Source: Acidobacteriaceae bacterium (lineage in GTDB: Bacteria; Acidobacteriota; Terriglobia; Terriglobales; Acidobacteriaceae). From it: a DNA stretch of 64,000 nucleotides. A program made the position numbers and the translations under genes. The DNA lies in NCBI GenBank assembly GCA_025350325.1, contig JANXYB010000138.1, positions 62,001-126,000 on the forward strand, written 5' to 3'. Shown here in pieces: positions 1 to 8,766 of the stretch (within the stretch, counting starts at the first letter, position 1; each line of letters begins with the position of its first letter). The notes under the pieces were generated by a model that made no database searches, was not told where the DNA came from, and saw nothing but the letters and a program-made list of their open reading frames with translations.

Positions 1-1160
1 AGATTTCCCTTGAGAATCACCAGGCCGCCGGTGGGCTTGATCGGATTCTCGAATGTGTGGATGACAAGCTGCCCCGGAGTTTCCTTGGCGAGTTCAGCTT
101 CTTCGGCGAGCGTGCGGCCGCTGATGGTGAGTGTGGATCCGTCGGCGTGGCCTGCGTCGATAAGACGCTGAGCCAGGAGGCGCGATCCGCCCGCTGCCTG
201 GTAGTCGGACGCAACATATTTGCCGGCCGGTGTGAGATCGCAGATGTAAGGTGTGCGCTTGCTGATGATGTCGAAGTCGTCGATAGAGAGAGGAATGTTC
301 ATCTCCCGAGCAATGGCGAGCAGGTGCAGGACGGCGTTCGTCGAGCCCCCGCTGGCGGCCACGCTGGCGATAGTGTTCTCGATGGATTTACGCGTGATGA
401 TTTGTGAGGGGCGACGATTGGCGCGCACTGCATCCATGAGGATGCGACCTGCTTCGCGCGTCGCGGAGTGCTTGTCTTTAGACCTAGCAGGCACGCCGGA
501 AAGTTGAATGGGCGAGATGCCAAGAATTTCACCTGCCATGGCCATAGTGTTGGCCGTGAATTGCCCGCCGCATGCGCCCGCGCCGGGACACGCGTTGGCC
601 TCGAGTGCCTCAAGCCCAGCGTCGTCTAAGCGGCCGGCGGCGTGCGAGCCTATGCCTTCAAAAACATTCTGGATCGTGATGTCTACGCCGTTGAGTTTGC
701 CGGGCGCGATGGAGCCTCCGTAAAGCATGAGTCCCGGTATGTCCAGACGACAAAGAGCCATGATGATGCCGGGCATATTTTTGTCGCAGCCACCGATGCC
801 GACCAATCCGTCGAAGAGATTGCCGCGGGCGACGAGTTCGATCGAGTCAGCGATGACTTCGCGCGAAACCAGCGAAGCCTTCATGCCCTGCGTGCCCATG
901 GTGATCCCGTCGGAGATGGTGACGGTGTTGAACTCCATGGGCGTACCGCCGCCCTCGCGAATGCCTTCTTTGAGCGCTTCAGCTACGTCGCGCAGATGCA
1001 CATTGCAGGTTCCGATCTCGGTCCACGTGTTGGCGATGCCGATGATGGGCTTGTGCAAATCTTCTTTTGAATAGCCTGAGCCACGCAAGTAGGAACGCGC
1101 CGCGGCGCGGCTTGGCCCCTCAGTGAGCGGAATGCTTTGGCGCTTGCCTTCGATCGTCAT
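1..1160 (-). CDS. ilvD: Dihydroxy-acid dehydratase (partial, C-terminal end beyond left edge)
   Basis: Dehydrates 2,3-dihydroxy acids to 2-oxo acids, the third common step of isoleucine and valine synthesis; it supplies 2-ketoisovalerate, the substrate of LeuA. Reading the minus strand from the ATG at 1158-1160 gives an open frame to position 1 (about 386 codons; the family is usually 550-620). Visible motifs are PIIGIANTWTEIGTCN near the N-terminus, the cluster cysteine motif GIGGCDKNMPG and the second motif CPGAGACGGQFTANTM, followed by SGGSTNAVLHLLAIA, all typical of the IlvD/Edd family. The ADP-like IlvD motif set favours IlvD over Edd, as does the context: it is the last visible gene of the leuABCD run, 31 bases after leuD. 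It is truncated only by the window edge. Confidence 0.95.
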   Translation of the reverse strand, partial: MTIEGKRQSIPLTEGPSRAAARSYLRGSGYSKEDLHKPIIGIANTWTEIGTCNVHLRDVAEALKEGIREGGGTPMEFNTVTISDGITMGTQGMKASLVSREVIADSIELVARGNLFDGLVGIGGCDKNMPGIIMALCRLDIPGLMLYGGSIAPGKLNGVDITIQNVFEGIGSHAAGRLDDAGLEALEANACPGAGACGGQFTANTMAMAGEILGISPIQLSGVPARSKDKHSATREAGRILMDAVRANRRPSQIITRKSIENTIASVAASGGSTNAVLHLLAIAREMNIPLSIDDFDIISKRTPYICDLTPAGKYVASDYQAAGGSRLLAQRLIDAGHADGSTLTISGRTLAEEAELAKETPGQLVIHTFENPIKPTGGLVILKGN

Positions 1161-1191
1161 TTCTTACCTTGGAGCGGCTTCGCTCAGCTTT

Positions 1192-1803
1192 CTATTTGGC
1201 TTTCAACCACTGTGCTTCGTCGTGCTTGATTTCAAATGCATCAAGTTCTGATTCGTGGCGGAGAGTGAGACCGATGTCATCGAGGCCTTGAATCAGACAA
1301 AACTTCCGGAATGGATCCACCTCAAAATTTGCCTTGAATCCGTGGTCGTCGGCGACGGTTTGATCTTCGAGCGAAACTGTCAGTGTGTAGTTCGGAATAG
1401 TCTTGGCATTGGAGAGTAATTGCGCTACATGCTCTTCGCTGAGGCGCACGAGCACGATTCCGTTCTTGCCGGCGTTGGAGAAAAAAATGTCAGCGAAGGT
1501 CGGCGCGATGACTACACGGAAGCCGAAATCGCCAAGCGCCCATGCTGCATGTTCGCGGCTCGATCCGCAAGCAAAATTCTTGCCGGCGATCAGTATTTGT
1601 GCGCCCTTGTAGCGGGGGTCGTTGAGTGCAAACGACGGGTCTGGATCGCCCGATGCGGTGCGACGCCAATCGAAGAAAAGGAATTCGGCATACCCTGTGC
1701 GCTCAATGCGTTTCAAAAACTGCTTGGGGATGATCTGGTCAGTATCTACATTGGTGCGGTCGAGAGGCGCGGCCAACGACGTAATTGTGCAAAACTTTTC
1801 CAT
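1192..1803 (-). CDS. leuD: 3-isopropylmalate dehydratase small subunit
   Basis: Small (swivel-domain) subunit of isopropylmalate isomerase, which with LeuC isomerises 2-isopropylmalate to 3-isopropylmalate in the cytoplasm. 203 aa, the normal length (about 200). The start [20 protein letters not shown] contains the family's N-terminal PLDRxNVDTDQIIPKQFLK segment, and GKNFACGSSREHAAWAL is the substrate-binding GxNFGxGSSREHA loop. Its ATG shares one base with the leuC stop codon (TGATG arrangement), so the two subunits are almost certainly translationally coupled. LeuD-type rather than aconitase-type by length and by pairing with leuC. Confidence 0.97.
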   Translation of the reverse strand: MEKFCTITSLAAPLDRTNVDTDQIIPKQFLKRIERTGYAEFLFFDWRRTASGDPDPSFALNDPRYKGAQILIAGKNFACGSSREHAAWALGDFGFRVVIAPTFADIFFSNAGKNGIVLVRLSEEHVAQLLSNAKTIPNYTLTVSLEDQTVADDHGFKANFEVDPFRKFCLIQGLDDIGLTLRHESELDAFEIKHDEAQWLKAK

Positions 1804-3248
1804 CAGGCCTTTACCTCGTCTTGTACAGATTCACGGACGGGCCAGTTGCGAATATCGACGAAGTGGCCGGCGATTGCCGCCGCCGCAGCCATTTCAGGAG
1901 AGACTAGATGGGTGCGGCCGCCGCGGCCTTGGCGTCCCTCAAAATTGCGATTGCTGGTGGAGGCACAGCGTTCGCCCGGCGAGAGAATGTCGGGGTTCAT
2001 CCCGAGACACATTGAGCAGCCGGGCTCGCGCCAATCGAATCCCGCCTCGCGAAATACGCGGTCGAGGCCCTCCTCTTCAGCTTGCGCCTTGACGGTCTGC
2101 GAACCGGGAACGACCATCGCGCTCACGTGCGTTGAGACCTTGTATCCAGAAGCGATGCGGGCGGCCGCGCGCAAATCTTCAATGCGCGAGTTGGTGCAGG
2201 AGCCGATGAACACGCGGTCGATTGGCACCTCCTCAAGAGGTGTGCCGGCCTTGAGCCCCATGTATTCAAGGGCACGCTCAACCCCGTTGCGCTCCTGGGC
2301 GTTAGCGATGGCGGCGGGGTCAGGCACAGTAGCAGTGATGGGTGCCACCATGCCAGGACTGGTGCCCCAACTGACATAGGGCACGAGGGTCGTCGCATCG
2401 ATAACTAATTCGCGATCAAATGTCGCGCCCGCATCGGTGGGCAGCTTGATCCATTCCAAGACCGCTTCATCCCACGCGGCGGCTTTCGGCGAAAAGCGGC
2501 GGCCCTTGAGATACGCAAATGTGGTCTGGTCGGGAGCGATCATGCCGGCGCGTGCCCCCGCCTCGATACTCATGTTGCAGATGGTCATCCGGCCTTCCAT
2601 CGAAAGCGCGCGGATGGCCGAGCCTGCGTACTCAATGACGCAACCGGTTGCGCCATCGGTGCCGATCTGGCCGATGATGGCGAGGATGATGTCCTTAGCG
2701 GTCACTCCGCGCGGCAGTTCGCCCTCGACCGCGATGCGAAATGTTTTCGGCTTCGATTGCGGCAGGGTTTGCGTGGCGAGCACATGTTCCACTTCGCTGG
2801 TGCCGATGCCGAACGCCAGCGCGCCAAATGCGCCGTGCGTGGAGGTATGCGAATCACCGCAAACAATGGTCATGCCCGGTTTGGTGATACCGAGCTCAGG
2901 GCCGATGACGTGCACGATCCCTTGTTCGCGACTGTCTACGTCGTAGAGTTCCACGCCAAAGTCAGCGCAGTTTTTGCGCAGCGCGGCAATTTGGGTTGCT
3001 GCGATCTGATCGAGGATGTGGAGGCGGCCCTCAACTGTTGTGGGTACATTGTGATCCACTGTCGCAACGCATCGGTCGGGGCGCCGCACCTTGCGTCCGG
3101 CAAGGCGCAAACCCTCGAAAGCTTGCGGCGAGGTCACTTCATGGAGCAATTGCAAGTCGATGTAGACGATGGTGGGTTCGCCTTGGGGCTCGACCACGAC
3201 ATGCTGGTCCCAGACTTTTTCGAAAAGTGTTTTTGGTGCGCTACTCAT
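1803..3248 (-). CDS. leuC: 3-isopropylmalate dehydratase large subunit
   Basis: Catalytic large subunit of isopropylmalate isomerase carrying the [4Fe-4S] cluster. 481 aa, close to the usual 465-475. Begins [18 protein letters not shown], as in classical Leu[10 protein letters not shown] and [21 protein letters not shown] are the aconitase-superfamily signatures. The cluster cysteines are visible in [12 protein letters not shown] and in [11 protein letters not shown], near residues 350 and 410-415. It lies in the minus-strand leu operon, 76 bases after leuB, and overlaps leuD by one base. The bacterial heterodimeric type (not the fused fungal Leu1) is clear from the separate leuD. Confidence 0.98.
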   Translation of the reverse strand: MSSAPKTLFEKVWDQHVVVEPQGEPTIVYIDLQLLHEVTSPQAFEGLRLAGRKVRRPDRCVATVDHNVPTTVEGRLHILDQIAATQIAALRKNCADFGVELYDVDSREQGIVHVIGPELGITKPGMTIVCGDSHTSTHGAFGALAFGIGTSEVEHVLATQTLPQSKPKTFRIAVEGELPRGVTAKDIILAIIGQIGTDGATGCVIEYAGSAIRALSMEGRMTICNMSIEAGARAGMIAPDQTTFAYLKGRRFSPKAAAWDEAVLEWIKLPTDAGATFDRELVIDATTLVPYVSWGTSPGMVAPITATVPDPAAIANAQERNGVERALEYMGLKAGTPLEEVPIDRVFIGSCTNSRIEDLRAAARIASGYKVSTHVSAMVVPGSQTVKAQAEEEGLDRVFREAGFDWREPGCSMCLGMNPDILSPGERCASTSNRNFEGRQGRGGRTHLVSPEMAAAAAIAGHFVDIRNWPVRESVQDEVKA

Positions 3249-3324
3249 TGAACTCCTACGAGCGGATCTTGAGGTTGTTTCCCACTAGCTGTAAAAAAAG
3301 CGCCGAGGATGGATGACCCATCGG

Positions 3325-4425
3325 TTAAGAAGTACCCACATTCACAAGCATGGCCTTTACGGTTTCCCGCACTTTGGCGCCCATATCGGTGGTGGAGAGA
3401 ACGGAGAAGCCCTGTGCATTCGCGCGCGCGAGGTCAGGTGTGCGAAAGCCTTGTTCCAGAACCTTCCGGACGGCGGCTTCGATGGCTGCGGATTCGGTTT
3501 CAAGATTCGCAGAGTGGCGCAGGATCAATGCGGCGGTAAGGATTGCTCCGAGAGGATTGGCAAGTCCTTTCCCTGCGATGTCGGGCGCGGAGCCATGCAC
3601 GGGCTCGTACAAATTGACTTTGCCGCCGATGGTTGCCGAGGGTAGCATGCCGAGTGAGCCGGTGATAACTCCCGATTCATCAGAAAGGATGTCGCCAAAG
3701 AGATTCTCTGTAAGCACGACGTCGTAGTTGCGCGGCTGATTCATCAGGTGCATCGCCATGGCGTCAACATATTGATGTTCCAGGGTGACGTCGGGGAACT
3801 CCGTCGCAACCTCGGTCACGGTGGCGCGCCAGAGTTGGGAAACTTCGAGTACGTTTGCTTTGTCTACGCTGGTAACTTTTTTGCGGCGCTTCTGAGCGAG
3901 TTGAAAGGCGATGCGGGCAACGCGGACGACTTCTTCGCGCGTATAACGCATGGTATTCCAGGCCTCTCCTTTGGCCCGATTCCATTCGCGGGGCTGGCCA
4001 AAGTAGAGACCACCAAGCAGTTCGCGGACGAAGAGGATGTCTGCGCCGTCAATGATTTCGGGGCGGAGCGGACTATTGACGGCGAGTTCTTTGAATGCAA
4101 ATGCGGGACGGAGATTGGCGAATCCGCCAAGCGCTGATCGCAGTTGCAACAGGCCAGCCTCCGGACGCTTGTCGGGAGGCAGGGAATTGAATTCGTTACC
4201 GCCGACGGCCCCAAGCAGCACTGCATCGGAATCAAGCGCGGCAGAAAGTGTTTCGGCCGGAAGGGGTGAGCCGTCCAGCACAATTGCGACGCCGCCGATG
4301 CGCTTAGCGCTGATGTCGAGGGTGTGCCCTCCCAGAGCAGCAACCTCGCGCAGTACCGCCACAGCTTCATTGGTGACTTCGGGTCCGATGCCGTCGCCGG
4401 CGGTGACGAGAATCTTCAACTTCAT
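3325..4425 (-). CDS. leuB: 3-isopropylmalate dehydrogenase
   Basis: NAD-dependent oxidative decarboxylation of 3-isopropylmalate to 2-ketoisocaproate. 366 aa, normal for the family (350-370). Starts MKLKILVTAGDGIGPEVTNEA, the conserved GDGIGPE start of the isocitrate/isopropylmalate dehydrogenase family. Substrate-binding arginines fall in LLQLRSALGGFANLRPAFAF and VRELLGGLYFG; LTENLFGDILSDESGVITGSLGMLPSA is the metal- and cofactor-binding stretch; EPVHGSAPDIAGKGLANP is the NAD-binding loop that distinguishes LeuB from isocitrate dehydrogenase. It is the second gene of the minus-strand operon, about 200 bases after leuA, a gap in which I see no further gene. Confidence 0.98.
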   Translation of the reverse strand: MKLKILVTAGDGIGPEVTNEAVAVLREVAALGGHTLDISAKRIGGVAIVLDGSPLPAETLSAALDSDAVLLGAVGGNEFNSLPPDKRPEAGLLQLRSALGGFANLRPAFAFKELAVNSPLRPEIIDGADILFVRELLGGLYFGQPREWNRAKGEAWNTMRYTREEVVRVARIAFQLAQKRRKKVTSVDKANVLEVSQLWRATVTEVATEFPDVTLEHQYVDAMAMHLMNQPRNYDVVLTENLFGDILSDESGVITGSLGMLPSATIGGKVNLYEPVHGSAPDIAGKGLANPLGAILTAALILRHSANLETESAAIEAAVRKVLEQGFRTPDLARANAQGFSVLSTTDMGAKVRETVKAMLVNVGTS

Positions 4426-4629
4426 TTGTCGATCTTCTCCACTTTTGTAGAAACCTACAGCGTCATTGGCGTCTTGCCAGATGCCGCGTTCTCATCGGTA
4501 CCTGCCAGAGGGCAATGCAGCCACAGGTTTTTCGACTTTGCTTGCGCTCCGCTCAGCATGAAACTGCGCTGTGTTACAAACCAATCGAGTGCGCTGTATT
4601 AGCAGGCAACGGCTTCCGTCTCTTAACAA

Positions 4630-5838
4630 TCAATCCAGCTCCGACACCGGCTCGTTGCGTCTTTCGCGGATCTGGTCGGGCAGAATCCCAATCAGGTCCT
4701 GGTCGTAGATGCTTTTCTTGCGGTCGGCCATGGCTACGAAACGGTAATACGTCTGCTGCAGTTCTTCCCGCGAGAGCGTGTACCCGAGTTGCTCTAGCCG
4801 ATGCCGCAGCGCCGCACGACCGGAATGTTTACCGAGAACAAGATGCGTATGCGAGACGCCGACCAATGCCGGCGTCATGATTTCGTAGCACAGCGGATTG
4901 GCGAGCATGCCGTGCTGATGAATGCCGGACTCATGTGCGAAAGCGTTGGCGCCGACGATCGCCTTATTGGGAGACGGCTTGAACGTAATGATCTGACCGA
5001 GCACCTGGCTGGTGGGATAAAGCTGATCAAGCTTAATGCTGCACGTGGCCCCGCCGTAGCAGTCGGCACGCACGTAAAGTGCAGCGGCGATCTCCTCAAG
5101 CGCGGCGTTGCCCGCGCGCTCGCCGATTCCATTGATGGTGCATTCAACCTGGCGCGCACCTGCGGAGATGGCGGCCAGTGAGTTAGCCGCCGCGAGGCCC
5201 AGGTCGTCGTGGCAGTGCGACGAGAGCACGACTCCTTCGGCGTCGATGGCCGGCACGCGCTCGCGCACTTCGCGAAACATCTGACCATATTCTTCCGGAG
5301 TCATGTACCCGACGGTATCGGGCATATTGATGGTCGTCGCGCCTGCCTCAATCGCAACGCGCACCATTTCGACAAGGTAGCCGCGATCTGAGCGGGTCGC
5401 ATCTTCCGGAGAGAATTCAACGTCATCGACCAGCGAACGAGCGAGCCGCACTGACTCCGCAGTGCGATCCAACGCCTCTGAGCGGCTTATCTTGAGCTTC
5501 CATTCAAGGTGCAAATCACTTGAAGCCAGAAAGACGTGGATGCGGGAGCGATCGGCAAACTGCACTGCACGAGCTGCCATCTCGATATCTTCAGTCTTGG
5601 CGCGGGCCAGCGAAGCGATGCGCGGCTTGCGTATGGCCTGCGTGATGGTTGAGATTGCGGCAAAGTCGCCCTCCGAGGCCATGGCAAATCCGGCTTCGAT
5701 AATATCCACGCCCAACTCTTCAAGGGCATGGGCCATGGTGAGTTTTTCCTGCGTAGTCATACTACAGCCGGGCGACTGTTCGCCGTCGCGCAAGGTGGTG
5801 TCAAAGAACACAACGTGATTTGGGTCGACTGAACTCAT
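4630..5838 (-). CDS. leuA: 2-isopropylmalate synthase, short form without regulatory domain
   Basis: Condenses acetyl-CoA with 2-ketoisovalerate, the committed step of leucine synthesis. The DRE-TIM metallolyase signature is clear: FFDTTLRDGEQSPGCSM at the start, then metal-binding SSHCHDDLGLAAANSLAAI, NGIGERAGNAALEE and ANAFAHESGIHQHGML. The chosen ATG at 5836-5838 gives 402 aa; an upstream GTG at 5866-5868 would add 10 residues, and neither has a strong ribosome site. The protein ends soon after the catalytic (plus linker) region (...NEPVSELD), whereas classical LeuA is 500-560 aa with a C-terminal leucine-binding domain. The following 200 bases cannot encode that domain. Homocitrate or citramalate synthase are alternatives, but leadership of leuBCD and the NGIGERAGN motif favour LeuA. 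Confidence 0.9.
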   Translation of the reverse strand: MSSVDPNHVVFFDTTLRDGEQSPGCSMTTQEKLTMAHALEELGVDIIEAGFAMASEGDFAAISTITQAIRKPRIASLARAKTEDIEMAARAVQFADRSRIHVFLASSDLHLEWKLKISRSEALDRTAESVRLARSLVDDVEFSPEDATRSDRGYLVEMVRVAIEAGATTINMPDTVGYMTPEEYGQMFREVRERVPAIDAEGVVLSSHCHDDLGLAAANSLAAISAGARQVECTINGIGERAGNAALEEIAAALYVRADCYGGATCSIKLDQLYPTSQVLGQIITFKPSPNKAIVGANAFAHESGIHQHGMLANPLCYEIMTPALVGVSHTHLVLGKHSGRAALRHRLEQLGYTLSREELQQTYYRFVAMADRKKSIYDQDLIGILPDQIRERRNEPVSELD

Positions 5839-5894
5839 TTCGCTCGCTATCCGGGAACCTTTACTCACGGTTCAGTTTCTCGCATTTGAGCCGT

Positions 5895-5909
5895 ATAACG
5901 CAAAGTTAT
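5895..5909. promoter_or_regulatory. Candidate LysR-type operator (T-N11-A palindrome)
   Basis: Perfect inverted repeat ATAAC-5 bases-GTTAT in the divergent space between leuA and the LysR gene. It contains the T-N11-A core (T at 5896, A at 5908) that LysR-family regulators recognise. It ends five bases before the -35 element proposed for the regulator gene, a position fit for autoregulation and for control of the leu operon on the other strand. No binding data; inferred from sequence and position. Confidence 0.55.
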
Positions 5910-5914
5910 TCTTT

Positions 5915-5943
5915 TTGGGTAACCGATTACAATTGCTTATAGT
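5915..5943 (+). promoter_or_regulatory. Putative sigma-70 type promoter of the LysR gene
   Basis: TTGGGT (5915-5920), a 17-base spacer and TATAGT (5938-5943) match the -35/-10 pattern with consensus spacing. The expected start of transcription near 5950 leaves a short leader before the GTG at 5984. The T-N11-A palindrome lies directly upstream. Confidence 0.45.
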
Positions 5944-5983
5944 GTTTGGTGAGGGACTAAGGACTATCTTCGGGAGGGGTTGC

Positions 5984-6904
5984 GTGGAACTCAGTCAACT
6001 TGAAACCTTTCTGGCTGTGGCTGAAGAGCGCAGCTTTTCGCGTGCTGCTGTGAGGATGCACAGAACCCAGCCCGCAATCAGCCAGGTTATCCGAAAATTG
6101 GAAGCATCGGTAGGCGAGACGCTCTTTGATCGCGCGGCCAGAGATGGTTCCCTGACTGCGGCGGGCGAGCTCTTGCTGGACTACGCGCAGCGTCTACTGG
6201 CCCTGCGACGTGAGGCTTCGAGCGCGCTCGACGAGTTGAAGAATCTTGAACGAGGCCGATTACAACTTGCAGCTAACGAATATACCTGTATGTACCTGCT
6301 GGCCGCGATCGACCAGTTTCGGCGCGACTATCCAAATGTGGGGGTTACGGTTCATCGCATGTTGGCCAGCCGCATCTCTGAGGAACTGAATCTGCGCACC
6401 TTTGAGATCGGCGTGGTTTCGTTTCGGCCCGATCCGGCCCAGTTTCGAACCATTGCGGTGTACAACGACAGCCTGGCATTTGTGGTCAGTCCCACCCATC
6501 GGCTTGCCGCGCGGGATCATGTCTCGATTAACGACCTCGGAACAGAGAATTTCATAGCCCACAATGTCACGTCGCCGCTGCGCAGAAAGGTTATAGAGGC
6601 CTTCCAGCGCTATCGGACGCCACTGAATATGCCCATCGACCTACCCACCATCGAAGCCATCAAGCGATTCGTCGCCATGGGTAACGGCGTGGCTCTCGTT
6701 CCGCACTTGACTGTGGCGCGGGAACTTGAATCGGGCGACCTGGTTCGAGTTACGGTGGATGAACTCGAGATGAAGCGGGTGCTACGGCTGGTCCATCGTC
6801 GCCAGGCCACGCTGTCCTATGCTGGGCGTGCGTTTTTGCGTACCGTGCGGTCCCTGGCCAATCAGAATGGACCGCCGTTTTTCTATCACGTTGAGAGAGC
6901 CTAA
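5984..6904 (+). CDS. LysR-family transcriptional regulator
   Basis: Probable regulator of the divergent leucine operon. The GTG at 5984-5986 is chosen because GGGAGGGG lies just upstream (5972-5979) and because the protein then starts MELSQLETFLAVAEERSFSR, the usual LysR N-terminus; a TTG at 5915 would add 23 non-family residues. About 306 aa, normal for LysR. The winged HTH occupies about residues 1-60 (SFSRAAVRMHRTQPAISQVIRKLE), then a linker helix and a periplasmic-binding-protein-like effector domain to the end. The divergent layout with leuA and the shared palindrome suggest control of leuABCD-ilvD with a pathway intermediate as effector; both points are inference. I see no feature that identifies a named subfamily. 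Confidence 0.9.
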   Translation: MELSQLETFLAVAEERSFSRAAVRMHRTQPAISQVIRKLEASVGETLFDRAARDGSLTAAGELLLDYAQRLLALRREASSALDELKNLERGRLQLAANEYTCMYLLAAIDQFRRDYPNVGVTVHRMLASRISEELNLRTFEIGVVSFRPDPAQFRTIAVYNDSLAFVVSPTHRLAARDHVSINDLGTENFIAHNVTSPLRRKVIEAFQRYRTPLNMPIDLPTIEAIKRFVAMGNGVALVPHLTVARELESGDLVRVTVDELEMKRVLRLVHRRQATLSYAGRAFLRTVRSLANQNGPPFFYHVERA

Positions 6905-7001
6905 GGTGCATCGAATGCGTGCAAGCCACACAAAAACGACCATTCAGAGCCTGTTGCGTCTATTGCCTTAGATCATTCCGCTCAGCCCTTTCCGCTTTGG
7001 A

Positions 7002-7032
7002 CCGCTCTGGCCATTTACAATTCATAGAGCGG
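7002..7032. repeat. Inverted repeat upstream of the outer-membrane barrel gene
   Basis: CCGCTCT at 7002-7008 and AGAGCGG at 7026-7032 are perfect complements separated by 17 bases. They lie 84 bases before the ATG of the next gene. Could be an operator or part of an mRNA leader hairpin; there is no T run, so it is not a clear terminator for the LysR gene. Confidence 0.3.
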
Positions 7033-7115
7033 GGCCCGGCATGAAACCGGCGCACCGGAATCGACAACCTGGTTGCCAGCCGGACGGTTGCGCAGTCCTA
7101 GAGGTTCATGACCGA

Positions 7116-7718
7116 ATGAAGAAGATCGCCCTCATTGTATTCATGCTGGCCGTAGGCGTGGCATCGGGCCGCGCCCAAGAGAGCCGGCAGGACATTAGCC
7201 TCAGCGGAACGGGTATCGTCGAGCCGTTTATCGCCTCATCCACCGACGTGCAAGTTCACTCGACACCCGCGTATGGTGCGTTGATCAGCTACCGCTTTAT
7301 GCTGACACCCTCGAGCGCTTTAGAGGCTAACTACGGCATCACCTATCAGAATTCCATCACTTACTACGCCAATCCTAATCACTATCCGATTTTGACCCGC
7401 AACGAAGAGATCTCCGCCGCTTATGTGCGCAGCTTCACGTTTCATAAATTCAACCCTTTTGTTGAGGCGGGGCCGGGAGTCTTCATCTTTTTGCCCATTC
7501 GCAACTCCGGCACCAAGACGCTGGATGCGAAGCAGCAAGTAGATATCGGCGGGTTGTACGGGGCCGGCGTTGCGTATGAAATCAGCCCAAGCTTTGATAT
7601 CCGAGCGGAGTACCGCGGATTTGTAACGAAGGTGCCAACCTTTGGCAACGCTCAATTCACCACCAACAAGTGGTACAACATCTACATGCCGACGATTGGC
7701 GTGGCTTACCACTTTTAG
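7116..7718 (+). CDS. Small outer-membrane beta-barrel protein (OmpA/OmpW-like porin fold)
   Basis: 200 aa, start chosen at ATG 7116 because it opens a signal peptide (MKKIALIVFMLAVGVASGRA, cleavage near AQE) and has AGAGG upstream. The mature part alternates hydrophobic and polar residues in short strands (YGALISYRFML, LEANYGITYQNS, FNPFVEAGPGVF, YGAGVAYEISPSFDIRAEYRGF) and ends in MPTIGVAYHF, the terminal aromatic expected of proteins inserted by the Bam machinery. This fits an eight-strand barrel of the outer-membrane-protein beta-barrel family (Pfam OMP_b-brl type). Substrate or role unknown. Monocistronic: bounded by a strong terminator at 7742-7775. Confidence 0.75.
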   Translation: MKKIALIVFMLAVGVASGRAQESRQDISLSGTGIVEPFIASSTDVQVHSTPAYGALISYRFMLTPSSALEANYGITYQNSITYYANPNHYPILTRNEEISAAYVRSFTFHKFNPFVEAGPGVFIFLPIRNSGTKTLDAKQQVDIGGLYGAGVAYEISPSFDIRAEYRGFVTKVPTFGNAQFTTNKWYNIYMPTIGVAYHF

Positions 7719-7741
7719 AACTCCGACAGACGACAGAATCT

Positions 7742-7775
7742 AAAAGAGGGATGGCTTCGCTGCCATCCCTCTTTT
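7742..7775. terminator. Bidirectional rho-independent terminator
   Basis: Perfect 14-base stem (AAAAGAGGGATGGC paired with GCCATCCCTCTTTT) with a 6-base loop, flanked by A and T runs on both sides, so it works on either strand. It separates the converging barrel-protein gene (plus) and pheA (minus). Confidence 0.92.
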
Positions 7776-7815
7776 GCTGCTCAAGACGTCCCCTCGTAGG
7801 AATGTGAAGGCACGT

Positions 7816-8760
7816 TCAAAGCGCGGCTTCCTGATAGCGGCCTAGCTCCTTGAGCATGGCGCAATGAGGCTTGAGTGCCTCAAGTGCGAGACCGCCTTCG
7901 TTGGCGGAGTGCAGTTGGCAGTCAACGTAGAAGACGTATTCCCAGGGCTTACCGTGCACCGGTCTTGACTCGATCTTGGTTAAATTGGTTCCTATCCCGG
8001 ATAGTTCGTTGAGGGCTGCAACCAGAGAGCCGGGTCGGTTCTCAACGGAAAATGCCAGGCTGATCTTGTTTGCAGCTGGATTTGGGACAGCATCTTGGCT
8101 GCGCTGTACGAGAAAGAAACGCGTAAAGTTTTCTGCGTCGTCCTCAATGTTTGCCTGCAGGATTTCAGCGCCATAGTAGCGAGCTGCCGCCTCGCTGGCG
8201 ATGGCCGCGGCATGGTGGTCGCGCAGTTCGACTAATTGCTTCACGCTTCCGGCTGTGTCGTAAAAGGCAAAAGACTCCATGCGCGGGTGGTCGGCCAGGA
8301 ATTTTCTGCATTGCGCCAATGCGACGGGGTGCGAGAACACCCGGTCGATATCGGCAATTGTGGTGCCGGAAATAGCGATGAGGTTGTGGCGGATGCGTAG
8401 CAGTGTCTCTTGTACGACCGTCACATCGTGCTTCAACAGCAGGTCAAAGTGCTCCAGCACTGACCCGGCGAGGCTGTTTTCAATCGGAATGACGGCCGCA
8501 TCGACGAATTTGTCTGCCAGCGCTCCGAAGGCATCGGCGGAGAGGGCGCATGGCACAATCGTGGCATCGGGGATCAACTGGATGGTCGCTTCGTAACTGA
8601 ATGAGCCGGGCTCTCCCTGGATAGCGATCTTTATTCCGGATGCAATTCCTGAGGCCGATGTTTCGGCGAAACCCGTTGCGACCGGTGATTGCGAAAAGCG
8701 CTTTCTCGCGCCATACCACCGTTCAATCGCTGATTTTTCAGGTGTTGTATCAGGCGCCAT
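7816..8760 (-). CDS. pheA: Prephenate dehydratase (monofunctional, ACT domain)
   Basis: Converts prephenate to phenylpyruvate in phenylalanine synthesis. 314 aa. Catalytic domain about residues 43-220: IAIQGEPGSFSYEA, IPIENSLAGSV (the ENS motif), and the catalytic TRF motif in NFTRFFLV at 213-215. A C-terminal ACT domain (about 231-310) holds the phenylalanine-sensing ESRP motif (264-267), so feedback inhibition by phenylalanine is expected. There is no chorismate mutase domain, unlike enterobacterial PheA. The first 42 residues precede the family's usual start and have no recognised domain; no better internal start codon is present. Six bases downstream of the UbiA-type gene, so the two are probably cotranscribed. 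Confidence 0.95.
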   Translation of the reverse strand: MAPDTTPEKSAIERWYGARKRFSQSPVATGFAETSASGIASGIKIAIQGEPGSFSYEATIQLIPDATIVPCALSADAFGALADKFVDAAVIPIENSLAGSVLEHFDLLLKHDVTVVQETLLRIRHNLIAISGTTIADIDRVFSHPVALAQCRKFLADHPRMESFAFYDTAGSVKQLVELRDHHAAAIASEAAARYYGAEILQANIEDDAENFTRFFLVQRSQDAVPNPAANKISLAFSVENRPGSLVAALNELSGIGTNLTKIESRPVHGKPWEYVFYVDCQLHSANEGGLALEALKPHCAMLKELGRYQEAAL

Positions 8761-8766
8761 ATGACA

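Noticed and set aside
1420-2379. 319-codon plus-strand frame
   Set aside because: It lies over leuD and leuC in another frame, has no ribosome site, and is composed of low-complexity antisense codons; the leu genes explain the region.
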